In this document: in pieces, positions 5,945 to 13,063 of the stretch
Layout: each line of letters starts with the position of its first letter
How positions within the stretch are numbered: the first letter of the stretch is position 1
Assembly: GCA_964459305.1 (NCBI GenBank)
Contig: CAYWNA010000308.1
Span: forward strand, 1 to 14,418
Reading direction: 5' to 3'
Length of the DNA: 14,418 nt
Source: CAYWNA01 sp964459305
GTDB lineage: Bacteria > Planctomycetota > Planctomycetia > Pirellulales > Pirellulaceae
Position numbers and translations under genes: made by a program
Notes under the pieces: model-generated
Told to the model about the DNA's origin: nothing
Database searches by the model: none
Seen by the model: only the letters and a program-made list of their open reading frames with translations

Positions 5945-8167
5945 ATGAATGCTCGACACCACTCGCCACAGGTTCTCCAACACTCTTGCCGCCGAACGGT
6001 AGTTCCGACTTTCGCCTGGGTGCGGAAACCGGGAGTGCTGTTGGCGGCGGCCGTTGCGGTTATCGCAATGGCCGCGCCGGTTTCGGTTAACGCCGCCGGT
6101 CTCCTGATCGCTGATGGGGGATTCGGGGGCGTGCTGGAGATCCAGGAACACGACGTCAAGGTCACGATCAACAACGGTGTGGCCGTGACCGAGGTATCGC
6201 AGGTTTTTCTGAATACGGAGAATCGAATTGTCGAAGCTTTGTACACGTTTCCCGTTCCCAAGGGTGCCAGCGTCAGCAACTTTAGCATGATCATCAACGG
6301 CAAGGAGATGATCGGCGAGGTTGTCGAGAAAGAACGCGCTCGCCAGATCTACGAAAGCTACAAGCAAACGCGCCGCGACCCGGGCTTGCTGGAGCAAGTC
6401 GACTACAAACGGTTCGAAATGAGAGTGTTTCCGATCGCAGCCGGTGCGGAACAACACGTGAAGGTCACATACTATCAGGAACTGGAGGTGGACCACGATT
6501 GGGCCACCTATGTCTATCCGCTGGCAACAAAGACCGTACGAAATGTCGACGGGCGCACCAAGGGCAAGTTCGCCTTAACGTTGGACGTGAAGAGCGAGGT
6601 CCCGATCGTTGAAATGGAAAGTCCGTCGCACGGCGATGAGATCGTCATGGTTGCTCACGGCGACACGTACCAGCGAGCCAGCCTGGAAGCCAGTGGTGGC
6701 GACTTGAGCCGGGACGTCGTCGTTGCGTACCGCATCGAGCGGCCGCGCACGGGTTTTGACATCATCACATCGAAACAGAGCGGAGAAGACGGCTATTTCC
6801 AGCTCACATTGACCGCCGGAAAAGAACTGGAGGAATTGAACCGCGGCATGGACTACGTGTTCGTGCTGGACATCTCCGGCAGCATGGCACACGACGGGAA
6901 ACTTCGTCTGTCGCGGAATTCCATTGGGGCTTTTGTCGACTCGCTGGGAGAAGACGATCGCTTCGAGGTGATCACGTTCAATATCGCGCCGCAGACGCTT
7001 TTCAATTCGCTCGAGCAAGTCAACGGCCAAGCCAAAGAGCAGGCCATCACGTTCATCGAGTCACAGAAGGCACGCGGAGGGACCATCCTGCGACCGGCCC
7101 TGACGACGGCCTATCGGTACCGCGATCCTGATCGCACGCTGAATGTCGTCGTGCTGTCTGACGGTATGACCGAACAGGCCGAGCAGCGGGAACTTCTGGA
7201 ATTGGTGTCGCAGCGACCGTCGGGTAGCCGAGTCTTTTGTGTCGGAGTGGGCAATGAAGTGAACCGACCGCTTCTGTCGCAGTTGGCTCAGGATGCCGGT
7301 GGGCTGGCTGCTTTCGTGTCCCAAGGCGATGATTTCGAACGCCAAGCCAAAGCCTTCCGCCGAAAGCTGATGCGGCCGGCGGTGACGGAAATGCGACTCT
7401 CTTTCGATGGACTGGGCGTCTACGACGTGGAACCGGAAACGCTGCCGAACCTGTACCACGGCTCGCCGTTGCGGGTCTACGGCCGATATCGCAGCGGTGG
7501 TCCGCTGAACGTCACCGTGAAAGGTGATGCACTGGGCGCCCCGTTCAAGCAGTCCGTCGAGGTCCGACTGCCGGACGTCGACGCAGGCGACCCGGAGATC
7601 GAACGCATGTGGGCCTTTCATCGGGTGCAGCGGCTCATGAACGAGGCTCGTCGCGTCGGCGCGGTCGGAGCCGGCCGGGAGGAAATCGTTCGATTGTGCG
7701 AAGGCTATTCGATCGCCAGCCAATACGCGTCGTTTATCGTTCTGGAAAACGACGGGGAGTATCGGCGCTGGAAGATTGAGCGGAAAAACGCGAATCGAAT
7801 CAAGCGAGATCGCGCTGCCAGAGTGGCGCTCAGTCAGCAATTGGAGCAACTGCGGCAGCAGGCAACGGCCGCATTGGGGCCCCAGTCAAAGGATCAGGCG
7901 AAACGCACCACGGTGGCTTCGGCCGACAGAACCCAAGCCGCTCAACCGGCACCGCCTCGTCAGCACGACCGGCCGGCCCGTGCCCCAACACCGCCGAAGC
8001 GGAACAGTTCACCAAGACGTGGCGGTGATTTCAACATTCCCATGGGCGGCGGGGCGATTGACCCCATTTCGGCCGCAATCGCCCTCGGCTTGGCTGGTGC
8101 CTCGGCCGCAGCGGGCATGCGTCGTCGGAGGAAGAACCCCGGCGAGGCGCGGTCGCAGCAAAAGTAG
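5945..8167 (+). CDS. VIT and von Willebrand factor A domain surface protein with GlyGly-CTERM-like tail
   Basis: A 740-residue protein. After a long N-region, a signal peptide or anchor spans residues about 29-50 (VLLAAAVAVIAMAAPVSVNA). Residues 55-185 are a VIT domain (VTINNGVAVTEVSQVFLN, ALYTFPVPKGASVSNF, EVVEKERARQIYE). Residues about 303-475 are a vWA domain with an intact MIDAS: D309-x-S311-x-S313 (DISGS), Thr380 and D406 (LSDG). Residues 613-690 form a charged, Gln/Pro-rich low-complexity stretch. The end reads GGG (701-703), a hydrophobic run 704-724 rich in Ala/Gly, RRRRK (726-730) and ten hydrophilic residues. That order (glycines, hydrophobic span, Arg cluster) is the layout of GlyGly-CTERM sorting signals recognised by rhombosortase, and the next gene encodes such an enzyme. 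Role inferred: export, processing near the GGG and surface display for metal-dependent adhesion. Its stop codon opens the palindrome 8165-8211. Confidence 0.88.
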   Translation: MNARHHSPQVLQHSCRRTVVPTFAWVRKPGVLLAAAVAVIAMAAPVSVNAAGLLIADGGFGGVLEIQEHDVKVTINNGVAVTEVSQVFLNTENRIVEALYTFPVPKGASVSNFSMIINGKEMIGEVVEKERARQIYESYKQTRRDPGLLEQVDYKRFEMRVFPIAAGAEQHVKVTYYQELEVDHDWATYVYPLATKTVRNVDGRTKGKFALTLDVKSEVPIVEMESPSHGDEIVMVAHGDTYQRASLEASGGDLSRDVVVAYRIERPRTGFDIITSKQSGEDGYFQLTLTAGKELEELNRGMDYVFVLDISGSMAHDGKLRLSRNSIGAFVDSLGEDDRFEVITFNIAPQTLFNSLEQVNGQAKEQAITFIESQKARGGTILRPALTTAYRYRDPDRTLNVVVLSDGMTEQAEQRELLELVSQRPSGSRVFCVGVGNEVNRPLLSQLAQDAGGLAAFVSQGDDFERQAKAFRRKLMRPAVTEMRLSFDGLGVYDVEPETLPNLYHGSPLRVYGRYRSGGPLNVTVKGDALGAPFKQSVEVRLPDVDAGDPEIERMWAFHRVQRLMNEARRVGAVGAGREEIVRLCEGYSIASQYASFIVLENDGEYRRWKIERKNANRIKRDRAARVALSQQLEQLRQQATAALGPQSKDQAKRTTVASADRTQAAQPAPPRQHDRPARAPTPPKRNSSPRRGGDFNIPMGGGAIDPISAAIALGLAGASAAAGMRRRRKNPGEARSQQK

Positions 8168-8211
8168 GACGGAATGCCATTCCGTCCGGGACGGATTAGC
8201 AATCCGTCCTA
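8165..8211. repeat. Twin-hairpin palindrome containing the stop codon of the VIT/vWA gene
   Basis: It consists of TA, hairpin GGACGGAAT-GCC-ATTCCGTCC (8167-8187), one G, hairpin GGACGGATT-AGC-AATCCGTCC (8189-8209), and TA. Both hairpins have perfect 9-bp arms and 3-nt loops, and the outer arms can also pair with each other (8 of 9), so the 47-bp unit is nearly symmetric overall. Its first bases TAG are the stop of the VIT/vWA gene. It may reduce transcription into, or stabilise mRNA ahead of, the rhombosortase-like gene. The form suggests a REP-like element. Confidence 0.8.
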
Positions 8212-8251
8212 CCAGGATGTCGAGAAACGCGTGAACTCCAAGTTGTGCAAA

Positions 8252-8959
8252 ATGGCCGATTCAACGATGAAACCGCTCGCCCGCTGCCTCAATCACGTGC
8301 CGCTCACGATTTGGCTCGTATTGATGGCTGCGGGCGTATTCTGCTGGCCGTGTGCGAGCCATCTGGCAGAATACGACCGCAGTCTGGTAGCGGCAGGTGA
8401 GTTCTGGCGCATCGTGACTTGTCACCTGACACACTGGAACCTCGATCATCTGCTCTGGGACACGTTCGCGCTGGCCGTTTTGGGCGTTATGTGCGAGCGT
8501 CGCACCAGGGCCGGATGGTTAGCTTGTCTGGGCGTGGCCAGCGTGGCCATCCCAACGGCGATTCTCTTTCTCCAGCCAGAGATGGCGACGTATCGGGGGC
8601 TCAGCGGTTTGGATACCGCCCTGTTTGCGACGCTGGCCGTTTTGGTGCTTCACGAGAAGTGGAGCGAGCGCGACTGGAAATGGCTGGCCGTGATATGCGC
8701 GTTGCTGGCAGGCTTTGCGGGCAAGATGGCGTTCGAGCTGACGACGGGTGGAGCCATCTTCGTGGATACGGCTGCTGGCGAGTTCACTCCGGCGCCGCTC
8801 GCACATCTTGTCGGCGTGCTGACCGGCGGTCTTGTAGGCGTCGCGCACGAAACAGCTTGCTCGTTTAAGCCGAAGTCGGAGGCGAGCAGCGGGATGGATC
8901 GTCCACACGAAGCGCCCGCCATCGCCTCCGGCTTCGGGCTAAACGAGGCCATGGTCTAG
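8252..8959 (+). CDS. Rhombosortase-like rhomboid-family intramembrane serine protease
   Basis: 235 residues from ATG 8252. The start is uncertain: GTG 8231 and ATG 8267 are alternatives and none has a clear ribosome site. There are about six membrane segments: 16-34, 66-81, 88-107, 119-134, 143-164 and 183-199. Family motifs are visible: EFWRIVTCHLTHWNLDHLLWD (50-70, written here in full as its key residues W52, R53, H58, H61, H66), the Ser motif YRGLSG with nucleophile Ser118, KMAFEL (Lys158, Glu162), and AHLVG with His185. The Ser/His dyad is intact. The early HxxHxxxxH region and the K-x3-E in the fifth helix fit rhombosortase better than general rhomboids. The predicted role is cleavage, in the inner membrane, of proteins with a Gly-Gly/hydrophobic/Arg C-terminus. 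The VIT/vWA protein directly upstream has such a tail. Residues about 203-232 are encoded by the palindrome 8860-8947, so the hydrophilic C-terminal tail is probably acquired. Confidence 0.8.
   Translation: MADSTMKPLARCLNHVPLTIWLVLMAAGVFCWPCASHLAEYDRSLVAAGEFWRIVTCHLTHWNLDHLLWDTFALAVLGVMCERRTRAGWLACLGVASVAIPTAILFLQPEMATYRGLSGLDTALFATLAVLVLHEKWSERDWKWLAVICALLAGFAGKMAFELTTGGAIFVDTAAGEFTPAPLAHLVGVLTGGLVGVAHETACSFKPKSEASSGMDRPHEAPAIASGFGLNEAMV
8860..8947. repeat. Long inverted repeat embedded in the 3' end of the rhombosortase-like gene
   Basis: The left arm 8860-8885 and right arm 8922-8947 are inverted copies matching at 23 of 26 bases (both read CTCGTTTA..CCGAAG.CGGAGGCGA inward). The spacer is 36 nt and itself partly complementary. 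The arm sequence is distinct from the other three palindromes here. It keeps the gene's frame open and encodes residues 203-232, with the TAG stop ten bases past the right arm. It is most likely a mobile palindrome captured into coding sequence. Confidence 0.75.
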
Positions 8960-8967
8960 CAGAATCG

Positions 8968-9001
8968 AAAAACGGGCCGGGGCATCCAGGGCCCCGGCCC
9001 G
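8968..9001 (-). terminator. Intrinsic terminator of the LTxxQ gene
   Basis: Read on the minus strand: CGGGCCGGGGC, loop CCTGGAT, GCCCCGGCCCG, then TTTTT. The 11-bp stem is perfect and G/C only. It starts about 36 bp after the minus-strand stop at 9037 and should terminate that gene. The stem also lies 13 bp after the rhombosortase-like stop, but on the plus strand no T-run follows. Confidence 0.85.
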
Positions 9002-9036
9002 CAACAGAAGTAAATGTAGATTGGCCTGGAGTCCGT

Positions 9037-9564
9037 CTACTCCTCGGCCTTCTTCTTGGCTCTGGGCTTCTTCGCACCCGCCTTCTTTTTCGCGCCAGGC
9101 TTCCTGCCTCCGCGGATCTTGATGCCGGACTTCTCTTTCTGTTCAGGCGTCAGCAAGGCGAAAACCTGTTTCATCACTTCGGCGTTAGCTTTCTGTGCCT
9201 CGCCCATCGCGGCCTTCTGCTCCGGCGTGAGCTCGGCTGCAGCTCGGACAGCCTCCATCATCTCCTTGCCTTTTTTCCCTTCTTCCTTGGCCTTCTTCAT
9301 CGCCTCGGCGCGGGCTTTCTTCTGCTCCGGCGTCAGGTTGGCCTTGTCACGAGCCGCCTTGATTTTGTCGGCGACTCCGGCGTACAGCTTTTTGATCTTG
9401 GCAACTTGTTCTTCGGTCAGTTCCGCCTTCTCCAACTTCCTCAGGACCATGGCAGCCGGATCGAACTTCTTGGGCGCTCTCTTTTTCTTCTTCGCCTGCT
9501 CTCCATCAGCAAGAACGGGCGCCGCAATCACTGCGGCCAACACCAACGACAACAATGTTCTCAT
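9037..9564 (-). CDS. Secreted Lys-rich LTxxQ-repeat protein with histone-like tail
   Basis: A 175-residue protein. ATG 9564 is preferred over GTG 9570 because GGAG lies nine bases before the ATG but only three before the GTG. The signal peptide is residues 1-19 (LLSLVLAAVIAAPVLA). The mature protein is helical and highly charged, with four LTxxQ-type motifs: LTEEQ 49-53, and LTPEQ 77-81, 112-116 and 138-142, each followed by a Lys/Ala-rich helix. LTxxQ motifs define the Spy/CpxP periplasmic chaperone and stress-sensor family, so an envelope chaperone-like or metal-responsive role is possible, but the spacing is shorter and the protein far more basic. The last 25 residues repeat A-K-K units (GAKKKAGAKKPRAKKK), like histone H1 tails. 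It could bind anionic polymers outside the membrane (inference). It is monocistronic with its own terminator at 8968-9001. Confidence 0.82.
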   Translation of the reverse strand: MRTLLSLVLAAVIAAPVLADGEQAKKKKRAPKKFDPAAMVLRKLEKAELTEEQVAKIKKLYAGVADKIKAARDKANLTPEQKKARAEAMKKAKEEGKKGKEMMEAVRAAAELTPEQKAAMGEAQKANAEVMKQVFALLTPEQKEKSGIKIRGGRKPGAKKKAGAKKPRAKKKAEE

Positions 9565-9676
9565 AGTCACAATCTCCGAAAACTAGGGGGAGTCTCGGTG
9601 TCTGTCGCGCTCCATCGTCTCGAAACACCACGGGTAGGGTGATTCTCCGGTCTTCTCTATTGACCCGAGAGCAGGA

Positions 9677-9705
9677 AGACTATTCCAACTTTATTGGTTT
9701 GGCAA
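9677..9705 (-). promoter_or_regulatory. Candidate promoter of the LTxxQ gene
   Basis: The minus strand reads TTGCCA, 17 bases, TAGTCT. The -35 and the spacing are good for a housekeeping sigma factor, but the -10 is weak. It lies about 115 bp upstream of ATG 9564. This is a pattern match only. Confidence 0.25.
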
Positions 9706-9734
9706 GGGTGGGCCTTGTATGGGCCGACACTACT

Positions 9735-9763
9735 GCATTCCCTCCAATTAAGGGATGGAATGC
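9735..9763. repeat. Short hairpin upstream of the ABC operon
   Basis: GCATTCC...GGAATGC arms (7 bp perfect) with further partial pairing of CTCC and GGGA around an AATTAA loop. There is no T-run on either side. It may be a leader structure, or a small relative of the GGAATGCCATTCC hairpin seen at 8165-8211. Confidence 0.35.
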
Positions 9764-9925
9764 CAAACTGAAAGCCCTCTCACGTTTCAGACGGCCGAGG
9801 ATACAATAGAATCTGGCTGATGCTAGTCGTTGGTGGTACGGCTTTGCCCAATGGCACCTCGTGGGGCGCGTCCCATCACGGCGATATCTGCTTGGCCGCC
9901 CATTTGATCCTCAGGGAGTCTTTTA

Positions 9926-11782
9926 GTGTTTATCGGGCCAGTATTCACGCGAGAAGCCGTCACGACACCACGGCGACCAAGACACTACGTCGTTCGGGCG
10001 GTGTATGTCGCATCGCTTCTGATTCTGATGTGTACGGCATGGTTGGTCTTGGCCGGGACACAGATCATCCGGAATGTGGGCGACATGGCCCATTTTGGGT
10101 CGATTCTGTTTCAGATATTGGCACCTCTTCAACTGGCCCTGGTGGTATTCCTCGCCGCGCTGGTCGCGGCCAGCTCTGTCTCGCAGGAGAAGGACCGCCG
10201 CACGCTGATCCTTCTGTTGATGACCCGGTTGTCGAACAACGAACTCGTCTTGGGCAAGCTGCTGGCCAGTTTGTTGAACGTATTCGCCATGCTGGCGGTT
10301 GCTTTGCCGGTGTTCATGTTGATCACACTGTTCGGGGGCGTTTCGTTCGAGCAGGTTTGGCGCGTCTTCGGAGTCACGGCCACAGCGGCGCTGGCGGCCG
10401 GAAGCCTGGGTTCGATGCTAGCGCTGTGGCGCGAAAAGACATTTCAGACATTGGCGATGACGGCGCTGGCCCTGGTGATTTGGATCGGAGCGTGGGAGGC
10501 CGCACTTGCCGTTGCTCGGGGAACCACTGTGGCCGGTCTTGCCGCGGAAACGTGGGTCACCGGCTTCAGCCCTGTCCGGGCCATCATATCGGCGTCACAA
10601 CCCACGATCGATGCAGGCCGCGGTGGCGTTTTTCATGACGGTGTGATTCTGTCCATGTTCGTATCACTAGCCGGTAGCGCCGCGCTGAACCTGATTGCCA
10701 TCGCCAAAGTGCGCGTTTGGAACCCGTCACGCGAGGTCCGTCCTGGGCAGGCCGAGCAGGCGGCCGAGGAAAGCATCTGGGGCACAGGAGACGATCCGTC
10801 GCGGGAGCCCGGAGCAAAAACGTCTGGGGACGAAGCCGAGATCGCGCGGTCCGGTCACGTTGACGCTCGCGTGCGAACGACGACATCCAAAAGCCGACGC
10901 GTCTGGGACAATCCCATTCTCTGGCGGGAAGTCTGCACCTGGGCATACGGGCGCAAAGTCCTGGTGATACGCTTCGCCTACCTTTTGCTGTTCGCGATGG
11001 CTGCGGTGGGGCTTTACTGGACGGTTGGGCCGGATTCCGCCACGAACGACGCCAGCTTCCTGGTACCTCTTGCGGTCAGACTGCTGGGGCTTTTTTTCCT
11101 GATCAGCTTGGTGCTGGTTAATGCGTTGGCGGTGACTTCGGTCACCAACGAGCGTGATGGGCAGGCGCTGGACTTACTGTTGGTGACCGACTTGTCGCCC
11201 AAAGAATTCGTGTTCGGCAAGCTGGGCGGCGTGTTTTGGGTCACTAAGGAGATGGTCGTCTTGCCGATGCTGTTGTGCCTATACGTTTGGGCGGCAGGCG
11301 GACTGTCGACGGAGCATTTGTGCTACCTACTGTTTGGCCTGATTGTGATGTACATCTTCGTGAACACGCTGGGCATTCACTGCGGTATGACCTATTCCAA
11401 TTCGCGAACGGCAATCGGTGTCAGCCTGGGAGTTGTGTTCTTTCTGTTTCTGGGGGTGGTCACTTGCATGCTGATCATGGTTTCGTTCAGCGGCTCGTTC
11501 CAGACGCAGTTGACGCCGTTTCTTGCGTTCATTCTGGGCGGCGGCGTGGGGCTGTACGTGTCGCTCGGACACCGGAATCCATCGCCGGCGATTCAATTGG
11601 CTTCGCTGCTCTTGCCTGTGGCAACCTTCTATTCAATTACCAGCTTTTTGTTGGAACATGTATTGGCGGTCTTTCTGGTGACCGTGTTTACCTACGGGTT
11701 CACAACTGCGGCTATGATGATGCCAGCGGTGTATGAATTCGACATCGCCATGGGCCGGACAAAGACGCCTGGTGAGGAATAA
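9926..11782 (+). CDS. ABC-2 type transporter permease, tandem fusion of two permease units
   Basis: A 618-residue protein starting at GTG 9926, with AGGGAG seven bases upstream. The protein is an internal duplication. Unit 1 (1-265) begins GPVFTRE, with membrane helix 22-43, helix 63-84, then SVSQEKDRRTLILLLMTRLS and ELVLGKLLASLL (84-117). Unit 2 (329-618) begins NPILWRE, with helix 348-365, helix 383-405, then SVTNERDGQALDLLLVTDLS and EFVFGKLGG (405-435). The shared E(K/R)D..(T/A)LxLLL(M/V)T.LS..E.V(L/F)GKL pattern is the cytoplasmic coupling region of GldF/ABC-2 permeases. A charged linker (266-328) joins the units on the cytoplasmic side. Two units in one chain could form the whole pore. 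No ATPase gene is in the window, so the partner must be elsewhere. The substrate is unknown. It is first in an operon with two CNNM-type genes, three bases before the next start. Confidence 0.85.
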   Translation: MFIGPVFTREAVTTPRRPRHYVVRAVYVASLLILMCTAWLVLAGTQIIRNVGDMAHFGSILFQILAPLQLALVVFLAALVAASSVSQEKDRRTLILLLMTRLSNNELVLGKLLASLLNVFAMLAVALPVFMLITLFGGVSFEQVWRVFGVTATAALAAGSLGSMLALWREKTFQTLAMTALALVIWIGAWEAALAVARGTTVAGLAAETWVTGFSPVRAIISASQPTIDAGRGGVFHDGVILSMFVSLAGSAALNLIAIAKVRVWNPSREVRPGQAEQAAEESIWGTGDDPSREPGAKTSGDEAEIARSGHVDARVRTTTSKSRRVWDNPILWREVCTWAYGRKVLVIRFAYLLLFAMAAVGLYWTVGPDSATNDASFLVPLAVRLLGLFFLISLVLVNALAVTSVTNERDGQALDLLLVTDLSPKEFVFGKLGGVFWVTKEMVVLPMLLCLYVWAAGGLSTEHLCYLLFGLIVMYIFVNTLGIHCGMTYSNSRTAIGVSLGVVFFLFLGVVTCMLIMVSFSGSFQTQLTPFLAFILGGGVGLYVSLGHRNPSPAIQLASLLLPVATFYSITSFLLEHVLAVFLVTVFTYGFTTAAMMMPAVYEFDIAMGRTKTPGEE

Positions 11783-11785
11783 GGG

Positions 11786-13063
11786 GTGGAAACGCTGCTG
11801 GAAATCCTGCCGTGGCTTTCGGCGATGGCCGTACTGATCGGCTGCTCGGCGTTCTTTTCGGCCAGCGAGGCTGCGTTTTTTTCTCTCAAGCAGCGAGACC
11901 GGCGATTGCTGAAAGCCGGCACACACGCGCAACAAGTGGCGGCCGCGCTACTTGCGGATCCGGATCGGCTGCTGTCGGCCGTGCTGTTCTGGAATCTCGT
12001 TGTCAACATGGCATATTTCGCCGTCGTCTCGATCGTCGGATTTCGTCTGGAGCGGAACGAAGCCGTAGGGCAGACGGCGACTTATGCGTTTGCTGCAGGT
12101 TCCGTATTGACCATCATCTTCTTCAGCGAAATGCTGCCGAAAACACTGGCCGTCCTCGGCGCCCGAACGCTGTCCGGCTTGTTCGGTTTGCCGCTGGCAG
12201 TTGCGGTGCGGTTGGTGGATCCGTTGATGCCGGTCCTGAGGGTCACCAACCTGCTCTCGCGGCGACTCATTTGGCCTCGCTTCAAGCCGGAACCGTATCT
12301 GGAAGTCTCTGATCTGGAACGGGCTATCGAGTTGTCCACCACGGATGCTCAGTTGGCAGAACAGGAGCGGACGGTATTGAGCAATATCGTCGCAATGTCG
12401 GACATCCGAGTCGACGAGTGGATGCGGCCGCGCACTCAATTCCTTACTTTTCGCCCGCCGGTTTCGCTGGCCGACCTGGAAGGCACCATGACCCCCAGCG
12501 GATACTTGCTGATCACGGAGCCTGACGGCGACGAAATCACCGCAGCCATCGACCTGCAGAATCTCGCCATAATCCCCACCGACCACCTCGAAGGGCACGC
12601 ATCGCCTGTACTGTACATCCCTTGGTGCGCCACCGTGGCCGACGCATTCCAGAAGCTGCGCCAAGAAGGGCGGGAGGTGGTCGCAGTAGTTAACGAGTTT
12701 GGCGAGACGATTGGGATTCTCACCTTCGAGGACATCCTCGATACGGTGTTCACCTACGTTCCCAGCCGCAGTGCAAGGTTATTGAATCGGGAACCGATTG
12801 AACAGGTGGGCGATGACGTCTGGCAGGTGACCGGGGTCACCAGCCTAAGGCGGCTGGCCCGCTACCTGGGCACGGAGCTTCCCACCAGCAAGAACACGAC
12901 GCTTGCCGGCGTTGTCCAGGAGACGCTGCAGAGATTGCCTGCCGGAGGGGATACCGGTCGCTGGGGGCCTTTCGAGTTCCAGGTGATTGAAGCGTTGGAC
13001 CGCGCTTATATCCTCGTGGAACTGAGCCTCGTGGACGAGGTCGACGGGGAGGGAAGCGAGTGA
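11786..13063 (+). CDS. CNNM/CorC-HlyC family membrane protein (DUF21, CBS pair, CorC domain)
   Basis: A 425-residue protein starting at GTG 11786, three bases after the permease stop, with GAGGA overlapping the end of that gene, so translation is probably coupled. Residues 5-165 are the DUF21/CNNM membrane domain, with FFSASEAAFFSLKQRD (23-38) and SEMLPKTLAV (114-123), the latter being the acidic helix and conserved Pro-Lys of this family. Residues about 195-325 are a CBS pair (VLSNIVAMSDIRVDEWMRPR, then VVAVVNEFGETIGILTFEDI). Residues 335-415 are the CorC/HlyC C-terminal domain (WQVTGVTSLRRLARYLG, FEFQVIEALDRAYILVEL). CNNM/CorC proteins export Mg2+ or act in divalent-cation balance; 'hemolysin' is a historical label. 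It is in the inner membrane. It likely works with the next gene, whose start overlaps its stop. Confidence 0.9.
   Translation: METLLEILPWLSAMAVLIGCSAFFSASEAAFFSLKQRDRRLLKAGTHAQQVAAALLADPDRLLSAVLFWNLVVNMAYFAVVSIVGFRLERNEAVGQTATYAFAAGSVLTIIFFSEMLPKTLAVLGARTLSGLFGLPLAVAVRLVDPLMPVLRVTNLLSRRLIWPRFKPEPYLEVSDLERAIELSTTDAQLAEQERTVLSNIVAMSDIRVDEWMRPRTQFLTFRPPVSLADLEGTMTPSGYLLITEPDGDEITAAIDLQNLAIIPTDHLEGHASPVLYIPWCATVADAFQKLRQEGREVVAVVNEFGETIGILTFEDILDTVFTYVPSRSARLLNREPIEQVGDDVWQVTGVTSLRRLARYLGTELPTSKNTTLAGVVQETLQRLPAGGDTGRWGPFEFQVIEALDRAYILVELSLVDEVDGEGSE

Larger units (their letters stand above)
9565..9925. other. Divergent intergenic region, 361 bp
   Basis: The region lies between the leftward LTxxQ gene and the rightward ABC permease operon. 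It holds a candidate minus-strand promoter (9677-9705), a hairpin (9735-9763) and, for the rightward operon, a possible -10 TACAAT at 9802-9807 without a good -35. Downstream of that, AGGGAG (9913-9918) precedes the GTG start 9926 by seven bases. No gene was found in it. Confidence 0.45.

Noticed and set aside
7061..7849. A 262-codon minus-strand frame inside the VIT/vWA gene.
   Set aside because: It overlaps the conserved vWA coding sequence, shows no recognisable domain, and is a shadow of codon bias on the plus strand.
8174..8251. ATG 8174 as the start of the rhombosortase-like gene.
   Set aside because: It lies inside the twin-hairpin repeat. The extra residues simply translate the repeat, and there is no ribosome site in a usable position.
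8973..9001. GC hairpin as a terminator for the rhombosortase-like gene.
   Set aside because: The T-run is only on the minus-strand exit side, so it was assigned to the LTxxQ gene; a plus-strand effect is possible but unsupported.
9056..9586. Long plus-strand frame of about 176 codons opposite the LTxxQ gene.
   Set aside because: It is the antisense of a Lys/Ala-rich gene (giving Phe/Ala-rich sequence). The minus strand has a signal peptide, ribosome site, LTxxQ motifs and a terminator.
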